A stretch of 64,000 bases of DNA from Prostheceraeus crozeri (Eukaryota; Platyhelminthes; Polycladida; Euryleptidae): assembly GCA_907163375.1 (NCBI GenBank), contig CAJQUW010010425.1, positions 124,001 to 188,000 of the forward strand, in the 5' to 3' direction. The translations under genes were made by a program, and so were the position numbers. Below the pieces are notes generated by a model. The model was given only the letters and a program-made list of their open reading frames with translations. It was not told the origin of the DNA and did no database searches. This document shows, piece after piece, positions 43,901 to 56,838 of this stretch (its first letter is position 1; every line of letters starts with the position of its first letter).

Positions 43901-46900
43901 TCTTTCAAGAGACCGGTCCACTTATTCCTTGACTTACGACTGTCATTCAACGGTTTCGTTGCATGAATAGAGAGAAAGATGAGTCGCGCAAATCTGAGCC
44001 AGAGCACCGAAATGGCATTTCGCTCACTCAATAGCTCGCTATAACGTTCAGAATTTGGCAGTGACTGCTTTCTGTCTGGTTATTGAAATTGGTCGTAATT
44101 ACTGTGGCTCAGCAGATAGAGCTGGTCTAAACAGTGTTTCTACATCGAACTTAATGTAGACTTGCTTTAATGCATAATTAAGGTCTATATTGACCTGGGG
44201 TCTAAACAGTGTTTCTACGTCGAACTTAATGTAGACTTGCTTTCATGTTTAATGTTTTACAAAAAATATTTTGCAATTTTCAGGGATATCTGTGAAATTG
44301 ATGAGACGATAGCTTGTCAATATAGATTAATTGATATTGTTGCTTGAAGCAAATGATTTCGTCAGATCGAGAGAGCCTGTCTTAAGTCGATTGGAATTAA
44401 AGCGTCTATGCCGGTTTATAAAAAGTGCCTAATCTTCGGAAGTACTTCATCCAGGCTCGTGAATATCCCATTCCTTGAACTGCGAATATAAAAGGGCCAT
44501 ATACTAACACAGAGTGCCACACTATTAGGTTTAATCGTTTTGAATATGTTAAAGTTTTATGTGCGAATGTGTAGCCTTCAGAGTGCAAATTTAAACAGAT
44601 ATAAATAATGAGAGCTATGCACAGTTAATTGGATTTTTCAATCGTGGTAGAAATCTTCAAAATTTTTGTTTCACATATCTTATCGGCTACAACGGCTAGA
44701 ATTTTAGCTGAGCTGATATTTTCTATCTGAAGCCTCGTCTAGCCGTAAACCGTTCGCTCGCCTTTGGCCATGTCTAGTCACAATTTCTCCTGTGGCCACG
44801 TCATCAATTCTATTAGATAGATCTCAGGAGAGATAGAAGAGCTGTATTAAACTTTTTGCATGTTAACATTTTCTAACAAATAATCTGATAGCTGTTTCAA
44901 GATGCGAGCGCTGCAATTGATCACAGTCCAGAGAATGAATGTATTTCCGGTTGCGTATCAATCTTCATAACATCTCATTCTATCAACAGGAAATTGAAGA
45001 AATTACCGGGTGATTTTCGAAAATATTGGATGAGTTGTTTCAGACCTCCAATTCTATCTGATAGACTTCACAGCCTATAGTGATGTTTTTTATTCCTATC
45101 CTGCAGGAGCGCATGATATTTACTAATTCTTTCAAGAGACCGGTCCACTTATTCCTTGACTTACGACTGTCATTCAACGGTTTCGTTGCATGAATAGAGA
45201 GAAAGATGAGTCGCGCAAATCTGAGCCAGAGCACCGAAATGGCATTTCGCTCACTCAATAGCTCGCTATAACGTTCAGAATTTGGCAGTGACTGCTTTCT
45301 GTCTGGTTATTGAAATTGGTCGTAATTACTGTGGCTCAGCAGATAGAGCTGGTCTAAACAGTGTTTCTACATCGAACTTAATGTAGACTTGCTTTAATGC
45401 ATAATTAAGGTCTATATTGACCTGGGGTCTAAACAGTGTTTCTACGTCGAACTTAATGTAGACTTGCTTTCATGTTTAATGTTTTACAAAAAATATTTTG
45501 CAATTTTCAGGGATATCTGTGAAATTGATGAGACGATAGCTTGTCAATATAGATTAATTGATATTGTTGCTTGAAGCAAATGATTTCGTCAGATCGAGAG
45601 AGCCTGTCTTAAGTCGATTGGAATTAAAGCGTCTATGCCGGTTTATAAAAAGTGCCTAATCTTCGGAAGTACTTCATCCAGGCTCGTGAATATCCCATTC
45701 CTTGAACTGCGAATATAAAAGGGCCATATACTAACACAGAGTGCCACACTATTAGGTTTAATCGTTTTGAATATGTTAAAGTTTTATGTGCGAATGTGTA
45801 GCCTTCAGAGTGCAAATTTAAACAGATATAAATAATGAGAGCTATGCACAGTTAATTGGATTTTTCAATCGTGGTAGAAATCTTCAAAATTTTTGTTTCA
45901 CATATCTTATCGGCTACAACGGCTAGAATTTTAGCTGAGCTGATATTTTCTATCTGAAGCCTCGTCTAGCCGTAAACCGTTCGCTCGCCTTTGGCCATGT
46001 CTAGTCACAATTTCTCCTGTGGCCACGTCATCAATTCTATTAGATAGATCTCAGGAGAAATAGAAGAGCTGTATTAAACTTTTTGCATGTTAACATTTTC
46101 TAACAAATAATCTGATAGCTGTTTCAAGATGCGAGCGCTGCAATTGATCACAGTCCAGAGAATGAATGTATTTCCGGTTGCGTATCAATCTTCATAACAT
46201 CTCATTCTATCAACAGGAAATTGAAGAAATTACCGGGTGATTTTCGAAAATATTGGATGAGTTGTTTCAGACCTCCAATTCTATCTGATAGACTTCACAG
46301 CCTATAGTGATGTTTTTTATTCCTATCCTGCAGGAGCGCATGATATTTACTAATTCTTTCAAGAGACCGGTCCACTTATTCCTTGACTTACGACTGTCAT
46401 TCAACGGTTTCGTTGCATGAATAGAGAGAAAGATGAGTCGCGCAAATCTGAGCCAGAGCACCGAAATGGCATTTCGCTCACTCAATAGCTCGCTATAACG
46501 TTCAGAATTTGGCAGTGACTGCTTTCTGTCTGGTTATTGAAATTGGTCGTAATTACTGTGGCTCAGCAGATAGAGCTGGTCTAAACAGTGTTTCTACATC
46601 GAACTTAATGTAGACTTGCTTTAATGCATAATTAAGGTCTATATTGACCTGGGGTCTAAACAGTGTTTCTACGTCGAACTTAATGTAGACTTGCTTTCAT
46701 GTTTAATGTTTTACAAAAAATATTTTGCAATTTTCAGGGATATCTGTGAAATTGATGAGACGATAGCTTGTCAATATAGATTAATTGATATTGTTGCTTG
46801 AAGCAAATGATTTCGTCAGATCGAGAGAGCCTGTCTTAAGTCGATTGGAATTAAAGCGTCTATGCCGGTTTATAAAAAGTGCCTAATCTTCGGAAGTACT

Positions 46901-48775
46901 TCATCCAGGCTCGTGAATATCCCATTCCTTGAACTGCGAATATAAAAGGGCCATATACTAACACAGAGTGCCACACTATTAGGTTTAATCGTTTTGAATA
47001 TGTTAAAGTTTTATGTGCGAATGTGTAGCCTTCAGAGTGCAAATTTAAACAGATATAAATAATGAGAGCTATGCACAGTTAATTGGATTTTTCAATCGTG
47101 GTAGAAATCTTCAAAATTTTTGTTTCACATATCTTATCGGCTACAACGGCTAGAATTTTAGCTGAGCTGATATTTTCTATCTGAAGCCTCGTCTAGCCGT
47201 AAACCGTTCGCTCGCCTTTGGCCATGTCTAGTCACAATTTCTCCTGTGGCCACGTCATCAATTCTATTAGATAGATCTCAGGAGAAATAGAAGAGCTGTA
47301 TTAAACTTTTTGCATGTTAACATTTTCTAACAAATAATCTGATAGCTGTTTCAAGATGCGAGCGCTGCAATTGATCACAGTCCAGAGAATGAATGTATTT
47401 CCGGTTGCGTATCAATCTTCATAACATCTCATTCTATCAACAGGAAATTGAAGAAATTACCGGGTGATTTTCGAAAATATTGGATGAGTTGTTTCAGACC
47501 TCCAATTCTATCTGATAGACTTCACAGCCTATAGTGATGTTTTTTATTCCTATCCTGCAGGAGCGCATGATATTTACTAATTCTTTCAAGAGACCGGTCC
47601 ACTTATTCCTTGACTTACGACTGTCATTCAACGGTTTCGTTGCATGAATAGAGAGAAAGATGAGTCGCGCAAATCTGAGCCAGAGCACCGAAATGGCATT
47701 TCGCTCACTCAATAGCTCGCTATAACGTTCAGAATTTGGCAGTGACTGCTTTCTGTCTGGTTATTGAAATTGGTCGTAATTACTGTGGCTCAGCAGATAG
47801 AGCTGGTCTAAACAGTGTTTCTACATCGAACTTAATGTAGACTTGCTTTAATGCATAATTAAGGTCTATATTGACCTGGGGTCTAAACAGTGTTTCTACG
47901 TCGAACTTAATGTAGACTTGCTTTCATGTTTAATGTTTTACAAAAAATATTTTGCAATTTTCAGGGATATCTGTGAAATTGATGAGACGATAGCTTGTCA
48001 ATATAGATTAATTGATATTGTTGCTTGAAGCAAATGATTTCGTCAGATCGAGAGAGCCTGTCTTAAGTCGATTGGAATTAAAGCGTCTATGCCGGTTTAT
48101 AAAAAGTGCCTAATCTTCGGAAGTACTTCATCCAGGCTCGTGAATATCCCATTCCTTGAACTGCGAATATAAAAGGGCCATATACTAACACAGAGTGCCA
48201 CACTATTAGGTTTAATCGTTTTGAATATGTTAAAGTTTTATGTGCGAATGTGTAGCCTTCAGAGTGCAAATTTAAACAGATATAAATAATGAGAGCTATG
48301 CACAGTTAATTGGATTTTTCAATCGTGGTAGAAATCTTCAAAATTCTTGTTTCACATATCTTATCGGCTACAACGGCTAGAATTTTAGCTGAGCTGATAT
48401 TTTCTATCTGAAGCCTCGTCTAGCCGTAAACCGTTCGCTCGCCTTTGGCCATGTCTAGTCACAATTTCTCCTGTGGCCACGTCATCAATTCTATTAGATA
48501 GATCTCAGGAGAAATAGAAGAGCTGTATTAAACTTTTTGCATGTTAACATTTTCTAACAAATAATCTGATAGCTGTTTCAAGATGCGAGCGCTGCAATTG
48601 ATCACAGTCCAGAGAATGAATGTATTTCCGGTTGCGTATCAATCTTCATAACATCTCATTCTATCAACAGGAAATTGAAGAAATTACCGGGTGATTTTCG
48701 AAAATATTGGATGAGTTGTTTCAGACCTCCAATTCTATCTGATAGACTTCACAGCCTATAGTGATGTTTTTTATT

Positions 48776-48976
48776 GGTAATCTGGAAAATATATAATCAG
48801 TCAAACTGAAAAACATATAATCAGTCACAACTTTTTTAATATTGCTTTTTACGAACTCATCAACTGTTCAGGTTATCTTTGATGCTTTATCTACTGACCA
48901 TGCACGTCTTTAGTCATTCAGTCAAATAATTACTTCAGCAAGATCAAATAAAGCAATAAATTTCAAAATGTCTGAA
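48776..48976. other. Bridge between the two satellite arrays
   Basis: About 200 bp of unique A+T-rich sequence holding two copies of ATATAATCAGTCA, the same motif that opens each 172-bp unit. The macrosatellite stops abruptly at 48775. The bridge looks like the ancestral flank from which the 172-bp satellite grew. Confidence 0.5.
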
Positions 48977-51900
48977 TTATAATCAGTCACAAGTATTTTA
49001 TGAGACAGAGATGGAACCTGAGTCAGTCATACTTTATCACTCTACATCTAATGAGTGTGTTTGCAAAGTTGGAGCTCAATCGGTTAGGGTCTCTGGTTGT
49101 GGGGGACTGTAAAGGGGTCCCGAACATGAATTCCCTTAAATAGGCCTTTATAATCAGTCACAAGTATTTTATGAGACAGAGATGGAACCTGAGTCAGTCA
49201 TACTTTATCACTCTACATCTAATGAGTGTGTTTGCAAAGTTGGAGCTCAATCGGTTAGGGTCTCTGGTTGTGGGGGACTGTAAAGGGGTCCCGAACATGA
49301 ATTCCCCTAAAATAGGCCTTTATAATCAGTCACAAGTATTTTATGAGACAGAGATGGAACCTGAGTCAGTCATACTTTATCACTCTACATCTAATGAGTG
49401 TGTTTGCAAAGTTGGAGCTCAATCGGTTAGGGTCTCTGGTTGTGGGGGACTGTAAAGGGGTCCCGAACATGAATTCCCCTAAAATAGGCCTTTATAATCA
49501 GTCACAAGTATTTTATGAGACAGAGATGGAACCTGAGTCAGTCATACTTTATCACTCTACATCTAATGAGTGTGTTTGCAAAGTTGGAGCTCAATCGGTT
49601 AGGGTCTCTGGTTGTGGGGGACTGTAAAGGGGTCCCGAACATGAATTCCCCTAAAATAGGCCTTTATAATCAGTCACAAGTATTTTATGAGACAGAGATG
49701 GAACCTGAGTCAGTCATAATTTATCACTCTACATCTAATGAGTGTGTTTGCAAAGTTGGAGCTCAATCGGTTAGGGTCTCTGGTTGTGGGGGACTGTAAA
49801 GGGGTCCCGAACATGAATTCCCCTAAAATAGGCCTTTATAATCAGTCACAAGTATTTTATGAGACAGAGATGGAACCTGAGTCAGTCATACTTTATCACT
49901 CTACATCTAATGAGTGTGTTTGCAAAGTTGGAGCTCAATCGGTTAGGGTCTCTGGTTGTGGGGGACTGTAAAGGGGTCCCGAACATGAATTCCCTTAAAT
50001 AGGCCTTTATAATCAGTCACAAGTATTTTATGAGACAGAGATGGAACCTGAGTCAGTCATACTTTATCACTCTACATCTAATGAGTGTGTTTGCAAAGTT
50101 GGAGCTCAATCGGTTAGGGTCTCTGGTTGTGGGGGACTGTAAAGGGGTCCCGAACATGAATTCCCCTAAAATAGGCCTTTATAATCAGTCACAAGTATTT
50201 TATGAGACAGAGATGGAACCTGAGTCAGTCATACTTTATCACTCTACATCTAATGAGTGTGTTTGCAAAGTTGGAGCTCAATCGGTTAGGGTCTCTGGTT
50301 GTGGGGGACTGTAAAGGGGTCCCGAACATGAATTCCCCTAAAATAGGCCTTTATAATCAGTCACAAGTATTTTATGAGACAGAGATGGAACCTGAGTCAG
50401 TCATACTTTATCACTCTACATCTAATGAGTGTGTTTGCAAAGTTGGAGCTCAATCGGTTAGGGTCTCTGGTTGTGGGGGACTGTAAAGGGGTCCCGAACA
50501 TGAATTCCCCTAAAATAGGCCTTTATAATCAGTCACAAGTATTTTATGAGACAGAGATGGAACCTGAGTCAGTCATACTTTATCACTCTACATCTAATGA
50601 GTGTGTTTGCAAAGTTGGAGCTCAATCGGTTAGGGTCTCTGGTTGTGGGGGACTGTAAAGTGGTCGCGAACATGAATTCCCCTAAAATAGGCCTTTATAA
50701 TCAGTCACAAGTATTTTATGAGACAGAGATGGAACCTGAGTCAGTCATACTTTATCACTCTACATCTAATGAGTGTGTTTGCAAAGTTGGAGCTCAATCG
50801 GTTAGGGTCTCTGATTGTGGGGGACTGTAAAGGGGTCCCGAACATGAATTCCCCTAAAATAGGCCTTTATAATCAGTCACAAGTATTTTATGAGACAGAG
50901 ATGGAACCTGAGTCAGTCATACTTTATCACTCTACATCTAATGAGTGTGTTTGCAAAGTTGGAGCTCAATCGGTTAGGGTCTCTGGTTGTGGGGGACTGT
51001 AAAGGGGTCCCGAACATGAATTCCCTTAAATAGGCCTTTATAATCAGTCACAAGTATTTTATGAGACAGAGATGGAACCTGAGTCAGTCATACTTTATCA
51101 CTCTACATCTAATGAGTGTGTTTGCAAAGTTGGAGCTCAATCGGTTAGGGTCTCTGGTTGTGGGGGACTGTAAAGGGGTCCCGAACATGAATTCCCCTAA
51201 AATAGGCCTTTATAATCAGTCACAAGTATTTTATGAGACAGAGATGGAACCTGAGTCAGTCATACTTTATCACTCTACATCTAATGAGTGTGTTTGCAAA
51301 GTTGGAGCTCAATCGGTTAGGGTCTCTGGTTGTGGGGGACTGTAAAGGGGTCCCGAACATGAATTCCCCTAAAATAGGCCTTTATAATCAGTCACAAGTA
51401 TTTTATGAGACAGAGATGGAACCTGAGTCAGTCATGCTTTATCACTCTACATCTAATGAGTGTGTTTGCAAAGTTGGAGCTCAATCGGTTAGGGTCTCTG
51501 GTTGTGGGGGACTGTAAAGGGGTCCCGAACATGAATTCCCCTAAAATAGGCCTTTATAATCAGTCACAAGTATTTTATGAGACAGAGATGGAACCTGAGT
51601 CAGTCATAATTTATCACTCTACATCTAATGAGTGTGTTTGCAAAGTTGGAGCTCAATCGGTTAGGGTCTCTGGTTGTGGGGGACTGTAAAGTGGTCCCGA
51701 ACATGAATTCCCCTAAAATAGGCCTTTATAATCAGTCACAAGTATTTTATGAGACAGAGATGGAACCTGAGTCAGTCATACTTTATCACTCTACATATAA
51801 TGAGTGTGTTTGCAAAGTTGGAGCTCAATCGGTTAGGGTCTCTGATTGTGGGGGACTGTAAAGGGGTCCCGAACATGAATTCCCCTAAAATAGGCCTTTA

Positions 51901-54291
51901 TAATCAGTCACAAGTATTTTATGAGACAGAGATGGAACCTGAGTCAGTCATACTTTATCACTCTACATCTAATGAGTGTGTTTGCAAAGTTGGAGCTCAA
52001 TCGGTTAGGGTCTCTGGTTGTGGGGGACTGTAAAGGGGTCCCGAACATGAATTTACCTAAAATAGGCCTTTATAATCAGTCACAAGTATTTTATGAGACA
52101 GAGATGGAACCTGAGTCAGTCATAATTTATCACTCTACATCTAATGAGTGTGTTTGCAAAGTTGGAGCTCAATCGGCTAGGGTCTCTGGTTGTGGGGGAC
52201 TGTAAAGGGGTCCCGAACATGAATTCCCCTAAAATAGGCCTTTATAATCAGTCACAAGTATTTTATGAGACAGAGATGGAACCTGAGTCAGTCATACTTT
52301 ATCACTCTACATCTAATGAGTGTGTTTGCAAAGTTGGAGCTCAATCGGTTAGGGTCTCTGATTGTGGGGGACTGTAAAGGGGTCCCGAACATGAATTCCC
52401 CTAAAATAGGCCTTTATAATCAGTCACAAGTATTTTATGAGACAGAGATGGAACCTGAGTCAGTCATACTTTATCACTCTACATCTAATGAGTGTGTTTG
52501 CAAAGTTGGAGCTCAATCGGTTAGGGTCTCTGATTGTGGGGGACTGTAAAGGGGTCCCGAACATGAATTCCCCTAAAATAGGCCTTTATAATCAGTCACA
52601 AGTATTTTATGAGACAGAGATGGAACCTGAGTCAGTCATACTTTATCACTCTACATCTAATGAGTGTGTTTGCAAAGTTGGAGCTCAATCGGTTAGGGTC
52701 TCTGGTTGTGGGGGACTGTAAAGGGGTCCCGAACATGAATTCCCCTAAAATAGGCCTTTATAATCAGTCACAAGTATTTTATGAGACAGAGATGGAACCT
52801 GAGTCAGTCATACTTTATCACTCTACATATAATGAGTGTGTTTGCAAAGTTGGAGCTCAATCGGTTAGGGTCTCTGGTTGTGGGGGACTGTAAAGGGGTC
52901 CCGAACATGAATTCCCCTAAAATAGGCCTTTATAATCAGTCACAAGTATTTTATGAGACAGAGATGGAACCTGAGTCAGTCATACTTTATCACTCTACAT
53001 CTAATGAGTGTGTTTGCAAAGTTGGAGCTCAATCGGTTAGGGTCTCTGGTTGTGGGGGACTGTAAAGGGGTCCCGAACATGAATTCCCCTAAAATAGGCC
53101 TTTATAATCAGTCACAAGTATTTTATGAGACAGAGATGGAACCTGAGTCAGTCATACTTTATCACTCTACATCTAATGAGTGTGTTTGCAAAGTTGGAGC
53201 TCAATCGGTTAGGGTCTCTGGTTGTGGGGGACTGTAAAGGGGTCCCGAACATGAATTCCCCTAAAATAGGCCTTTATAATCAGTCACAAGTATTTTATGA
53301 GACAGAGATGGAACCTGAGTCAGTCATACTTTATCACTCTACATCTAATGAGTGTGTTTGCAAAGTTGGAGCTCAATCGGTTAGGGTCTCTGGTTGTGGG
53401 GGACTGTAAAGGGGTCCCGAACATGAATTCCCCTAAAATAGGCCTTTATAATCAGTCACAAGTATTTTATGAGACAGAGATGGAACCTGAGTCAGTCATA
53501 CTTTATCACTCTACATCTAATGAGTGTGTTTGCAAAGTTGGAGCTCAATCGGTTAGGGTCTCTGATTGTGGGGGACTGTAAAGGGGTCCCGAACATGAAT
53601 TCCCCTAAAATAGGCCTTTATAATCAGTCACAAGTATTTTATGAGACAGAGATGGAACCTGAGTCAGTCATACTTTATCACTCTACATCTAATGAGTGTG
53701 TTTGCAAAGTTGGAGCTCAATCGGTTAGGGTCTCTGGTTGTGGGGGACTGTAAAGGGGTCCCGAACATGAATTCCCCTAAAATAGGCCTTTATAATCAGT
53801 CACAAGTATTTTATGAGACAGAGATGGAACCTGAGTCAGTCATACTTTATCACTCTACATCTAATGAGTGTGTTTGCAAAGTTGGAGCTCAATCGGTTAG
53901 GGTCTCTGATTGTGGGGGACTGTAAAGGGGTCCCGAACATGAATTCCCCTAAAATAGGCCTTTATAATCAGTCACAAGTATTTTATGAGACAGAGATGGA
54001 ACCTGAGTCAGTCATACTTTATCACTCTACATCTAATGAGTGTGTTTGCAAAGTTGGAGCTCAATCGGTTAGGGTCTCTGGTTGTGGGGGACTGTAAAGG
54101 GGTCCCGAACATGAATTCCCTTAAATAGGCCTTTATAATCAGTCACAAGTATTTTATGAGACAGAGATGGAACCTGAGTCAGTCATACTTTATCACTCTA
54201 CATCTAATGAGTGTGTTTGCAAAGTTGGAGCTCAATCGGTTAGGGTCTCTGGTTGTGGGGGACTGTAAAGGGGTCCCGAACATGAATTCCC
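48977..54291. repeat. 172-bp satellite array, 31 copies
   Basis: Head-to-tail array of 31 units of 172 bp, four of them 171 bp (first, sixth, twelfth and thirtieth), where CCCCTAAAATAGG reads CCCTTAAATAGG. Units start TTATAATCAGTCACAAG and contain GTTGTGGGGGACTGTAAAGG. Substitutions are sparse and shared between distant units (ATAATTTATC, CTGATTGTGG variants), a sign of unequal exchange. Unit length is close to one nucleosome repeat, as in many centromeric satellites. It abuts a mariner remnant on the right. Confidence 0.95.
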
Positions 54292-54429
54292 GTTCATTTA
54301 TTTTTCGTCAAGCATGAGATGGAAAGTGCAGGTGTTTTCCACAATTTGGAGGGATATCTTGCTATTGTAGGTGGATTCATGGATTTTTTGAATTGTGGAT
54401 TGGCCTCATCCTCGCTCATTCATCGGTTG

Positions 54430-55090
54430 TCAGTGTTTTTCTATCGGAGTGTAATGCTCCCTTCCGGTGTCATGGGAAGAATGGTACAATCACTGACTTC
54501 CTTACCCCCGCTTCGCTGCTTCTGTACATGAACTTGGATGCTTCCACTGCATGCTGCTCTGCTTCCCTTCCGGTTCGAAATGATGGCACCACATCTCGTC
54601 TCCTGCAACAATGCGACGCAAGGAACTGCTCATTCTCGATATTGAAGCGAGTCAGGTGTTCCAAACTGAGTGTTCTCCGTCTTTCCTTGTGGTCTTCAGT
54701 AAGCATTCGAGGCACCCATTGAGAGCAAACTTTGTGATACTGCAACTTTTCCTTCACGATGGTATGCATTGAGCCAATTGAGACATTGAAGTCATCTGCC
54801 AGATCTCGAATGCTTCGTCGATGATCGGCTATGACTGCGGTATCGATGGTCTCAGTCAGACTTTCAGTCACCACTTTGTGCGCCTGTCCAGGGCGTGGCA
54901 AATCAGATGTTTCAGTTCGCTCCCCTCGAAACTTCCTTGACCACTCTGTCACTGTGGTCTTTGAAACAGCTCGATCTATGTATACTGATGCCATTCTGCG
55001 ATGGATCTCTGCTGGCATGCATCCTTCTGCGGTCAGGAATTGAATAACCGCTCTCTGGTCTTCTTTGGAGGACTTTCTACCATGAACGAC
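54430..55090 (-). pseudogene. mariner-family transposase, partial
   Basis: Tc1/mariner transposase remnant on the minus strand. The N-terminal helix-turn-helix reads SKEDQRAVIQFLTAEGCMPA then EIHRRMASVY. A second helix-turn-helix region includes SIRDLADDFNVSIGSMHTIV. The linker signature is CSQWVPRMLTEDHKERR (WVPHEL-type). Near 54595-54603 a neighbouring frame reads GDEMWCHHFEPEG, the first catalytic aspartate region, so there is a frameshift at about 54640 relative to the upstream frame. A stop follows within 100 bases, and the later catalytic residues are not seen. The 3' part is lost or replaced by the satellite border at 54291. This is the SETMAR-like mariner lineage widespread in arthropods and other invertebrates. 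It is dead and carries no recognised terminal repeats. Confidence 0.85.
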
Positions 55091-55803
55091 ATTTCACTCG
55101 TCATTAACCGTGAACAGCAGATACACTTGAACAAACACATTGCCACGCTGTTATAAAGCACTGAATAGTACTCCACAGGTCTGCTTTGATTAATTGGTCA
55201 TGCATGAACCCGCTAAGATAAGTCGAATGGGTTTCATTTGAATACGCCTCGTATATCTATCATATCTATATCAGCTGCAAACCCTACCACTAGCATCAGG
55301 TGCCCCTCAAAGCTTCGAGTAGGTCCCTTTATCAGTATTATATGTATGTTGGGTTTTCAGTATGGCAGTATGGAGGGTCCCTTAAGTATAAGGAGCCCTG
55401 TGTTAGTCATTGCTATCGTATTGTCCAGAAAACTGGAAAAATTCTCGACGCTCTTTGAACTTTTGCTGACGAAGAATATTTTTGAAATGTGTGAATATGT
55501 GACGAAGGTCTAACGAAGTCCGTCGATAACAGCTAAATTGAGTTTGTTAGACTCCTTAATAAATAAATTAAAGCAAGCTCGAGATCATTAATATAATGAT
55601 TTTCGCCAAACGACAGTCACGATGGCAGGGCATTTTTCCAATTCATCGGTCCACCTGAGATGCCAAGAAGGAAGTTAATTTCCAGTCATCTGTAGCATGG
55701 ATCTTCAGCACAATCCACGACCGATTTACTAGAATTCTTCCGTCTGCAATTCTGTCAGCTCATAGATTACTGTCTCCTTGAACTAGATTACCGTAGTAGT
55801 TTA
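55091..55803. other. Spacer without recognised gene
   Basis: About 700 bp between the mariner remnant and the right Polinton. Composition resembles the 19.7-24.7 kb region. No open frame with a recognisable domain. Confidence 0.5.
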
Positions 55804-55869
55804 TAGTGTGACATCCGGCGCGACGCTTCGCTTCGCTTTGCTTCGCTTCGCTTGCGCCGGATGTCACAC
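55804..55869. repeat. Perfect 17-bp-stem hairpin, probable element tip
   Basis: AGTGTGACATCCGGCGC and its exact reverse complement, separated by a ~32-bp loop of GCTTCGCTTC-type repeats. It marks a sharp change from host-like to A+T-rich Polinton DNA. Starting with 5'-AG agrees with known Polinton tips, but the other terminus is outside the window. Confidence 0.6.
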
Positions 55870-56097
55870 TTTTGCGGGTTTTTTCAAAAAATCAAAATTT
55901 CAAAAATTTAGGTAGACTTCAAATTTCACGTGGCCGAAGGCCGAAGGGCGAAAATTTAAGTTGTCTCAAAATATCACGTGGTCTAAGAATTTTGAAAATT
56001 TAGGCAGACGAAAATTTAAGTTGTCTCAAAATATCACGTAGTCTCAATATACCAGAAGATTGTATTCAAAATATTTATTCAAAATATTCATTTAAAA
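55870..56097. promoter_or_regulatory. Subterminal repeats upstream of the first gene
   Basis: Three related units with AAAATTTA(A/G)G and TCAAAATATCACGTGG-type cores between the terminal hairpin and the ATG at 56098, plus GGCCGAAGGCCGAAGGGCG near 55933. CACGTG is an E-box-like palindrome. A likely promoter or replication-end region of the element, by position only. Confidence 0.45.
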
Positions 56098-56838
56098 ATG
56101 GAAGAAACAAAAGTGGATGAAACAAAAGTGGAAGGAACCTCAAGAATATATCCTTCGTTATCATATGAACGTAGTTCTACTTTAATGGACATTGAAAAAA
56201 TGGACATTGAAAAGATTAACATTGAAAAAATGAATAAAGAAAAACACAAAGATAGAGTTAGGTATATGAAAGATAAGGAATCTCAATTATTATTAAGATT
56301 AGAGCATTATAAAAAATTAAGAAAGAGATGGACTAAAGTTAAGAATGTAACACAAGGAATTGGCATATTCTTAACAATAAGTTTAGGTGCTTTGACAATT
56401 GTTATATCTTCAGGTGTTTTAGTAATTCCAGTAGTTGCTACAGCTTTAACAGGTACGGGTGTTTTTGCAACTTCACTTGTTACAATGTTAGATAAATCTT
56501 TAATAACTAAGAAACGAAAATCATTAAAAACTAAGCATTTACATATTAAAGAAGTCTATGATAAACTACATTACTACTTTCAAAGAGTATGTGATGATAA
56601 TGTTATTACGTTAGATGAGATTGAAAAATTTGATCTAATAGCTAATGAAGTAAATCAAATATCATTTCAATCACAGACAGAAAAAGTTGATGATAAAAAT
56701 AAAAAGGATGGCAAAATTTCTAGTGATGCTAAAATTTCTAATGAAGAAAATGACAAATTTTTTTTAGAAGAGCTAAAAACTTTAAGCGAAAATTTAAGCA
56801 AAACTTTATTAAACAAAACTTTATTAAACAAAACTTAA
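56098..56838 (+). CDS. Two-span membrane protein of unknown function, 246 aa
   Basis: Charged N-terminus with repeated MDIEK-type units, a basic helix (RLEHYKKLRKRWTKVKN), then two hydrophobic segments, GIGIFLTISLGALTIVIS and VLVIPVVATALTG with GTGVFATSLV. A basic patch (KKRKSLKTKH), a helical segment containing LDEIEKFD and a low-complexity lysine/asparagine tail follow. The hydrophobic hairpin with glycine spacing suggests insertion in a membrane. No known family was recognised. Pieces of the same gene flank the left Polinton in inverted orientation. The position nearest the element end suggests early or terminal-repeat expression. Confidence 0.6.
   Translation: MEETKVDETKVEGTSRIYPSLSYERSSTLMDIEKMDIEKINIEKMNKEKHKDRVRYMKDKESQLLLRLEHYKKLRKRWTKVKNVTQGIGIFLTISLGALTIVISSGVLVIPVVATALTGTGVFATSLVTMLDKSLITKKRKSLKTKHLHIKEVYDKLHYYFQRVCDDNVITLDEIEKFDLIANEVNQISFQSQTEKVDDKNKKDGKISSDAKISNEENDKFFLEELKTLSENLSKTLLNKTLLNKT

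Larger units (their letters stand above)
24765..48775. repeat. 1,227-bp macrosatellite array, 20 units
   Basis: Head-to-tail array of 20 units, the last cut at 851 bp. Spacings read from a fixed point in the unit are 1,224 once (the first), 1,227 sixteen times and 1,152 twice (units 6 and 7, starting 30,897 and 32,049). Units differ by only a few substitutions. The unit begins with CATGTTTAATGTTTTAC. Its end holds a 75-bp internal duplication (GTCTAAACAGTGTTTCTAC...ACTTGCTTT), present once in the 1,152-bp units. The first unit has a diverged end, as expected at an array border. No coding capacity is convincing: two minus-strand frames of 60 and 72 codons repeat only because the DNA repeats. 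Confidence 0.95.

Noticed and set aside
24927-48269. Repeated minus-strand frames of 60 and 72 codons in each macrosatellite unit
   Set aside because: They are identical only because the DNA is homogenised. They show no known domain, codon bias or clear start context, and the intervening sequence is full of stops.
49000-54250. Overlapping 94-codon frames across the 172-bp array
   Set aside because: The unit length is not a multiple of three, so each frame runs through two units in different frames and ends. It is chance openness of a satellite.
48977-54291. CRISPR array
   Set aside because: Whole 172-bp units repeat without variable spacers, and the context is eukaryotic.
55238-55513. 91-codon plus-strand frame near the mariner remnant
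   Set aside because: No recognisable domain and low-complexity start. Treated as chance.
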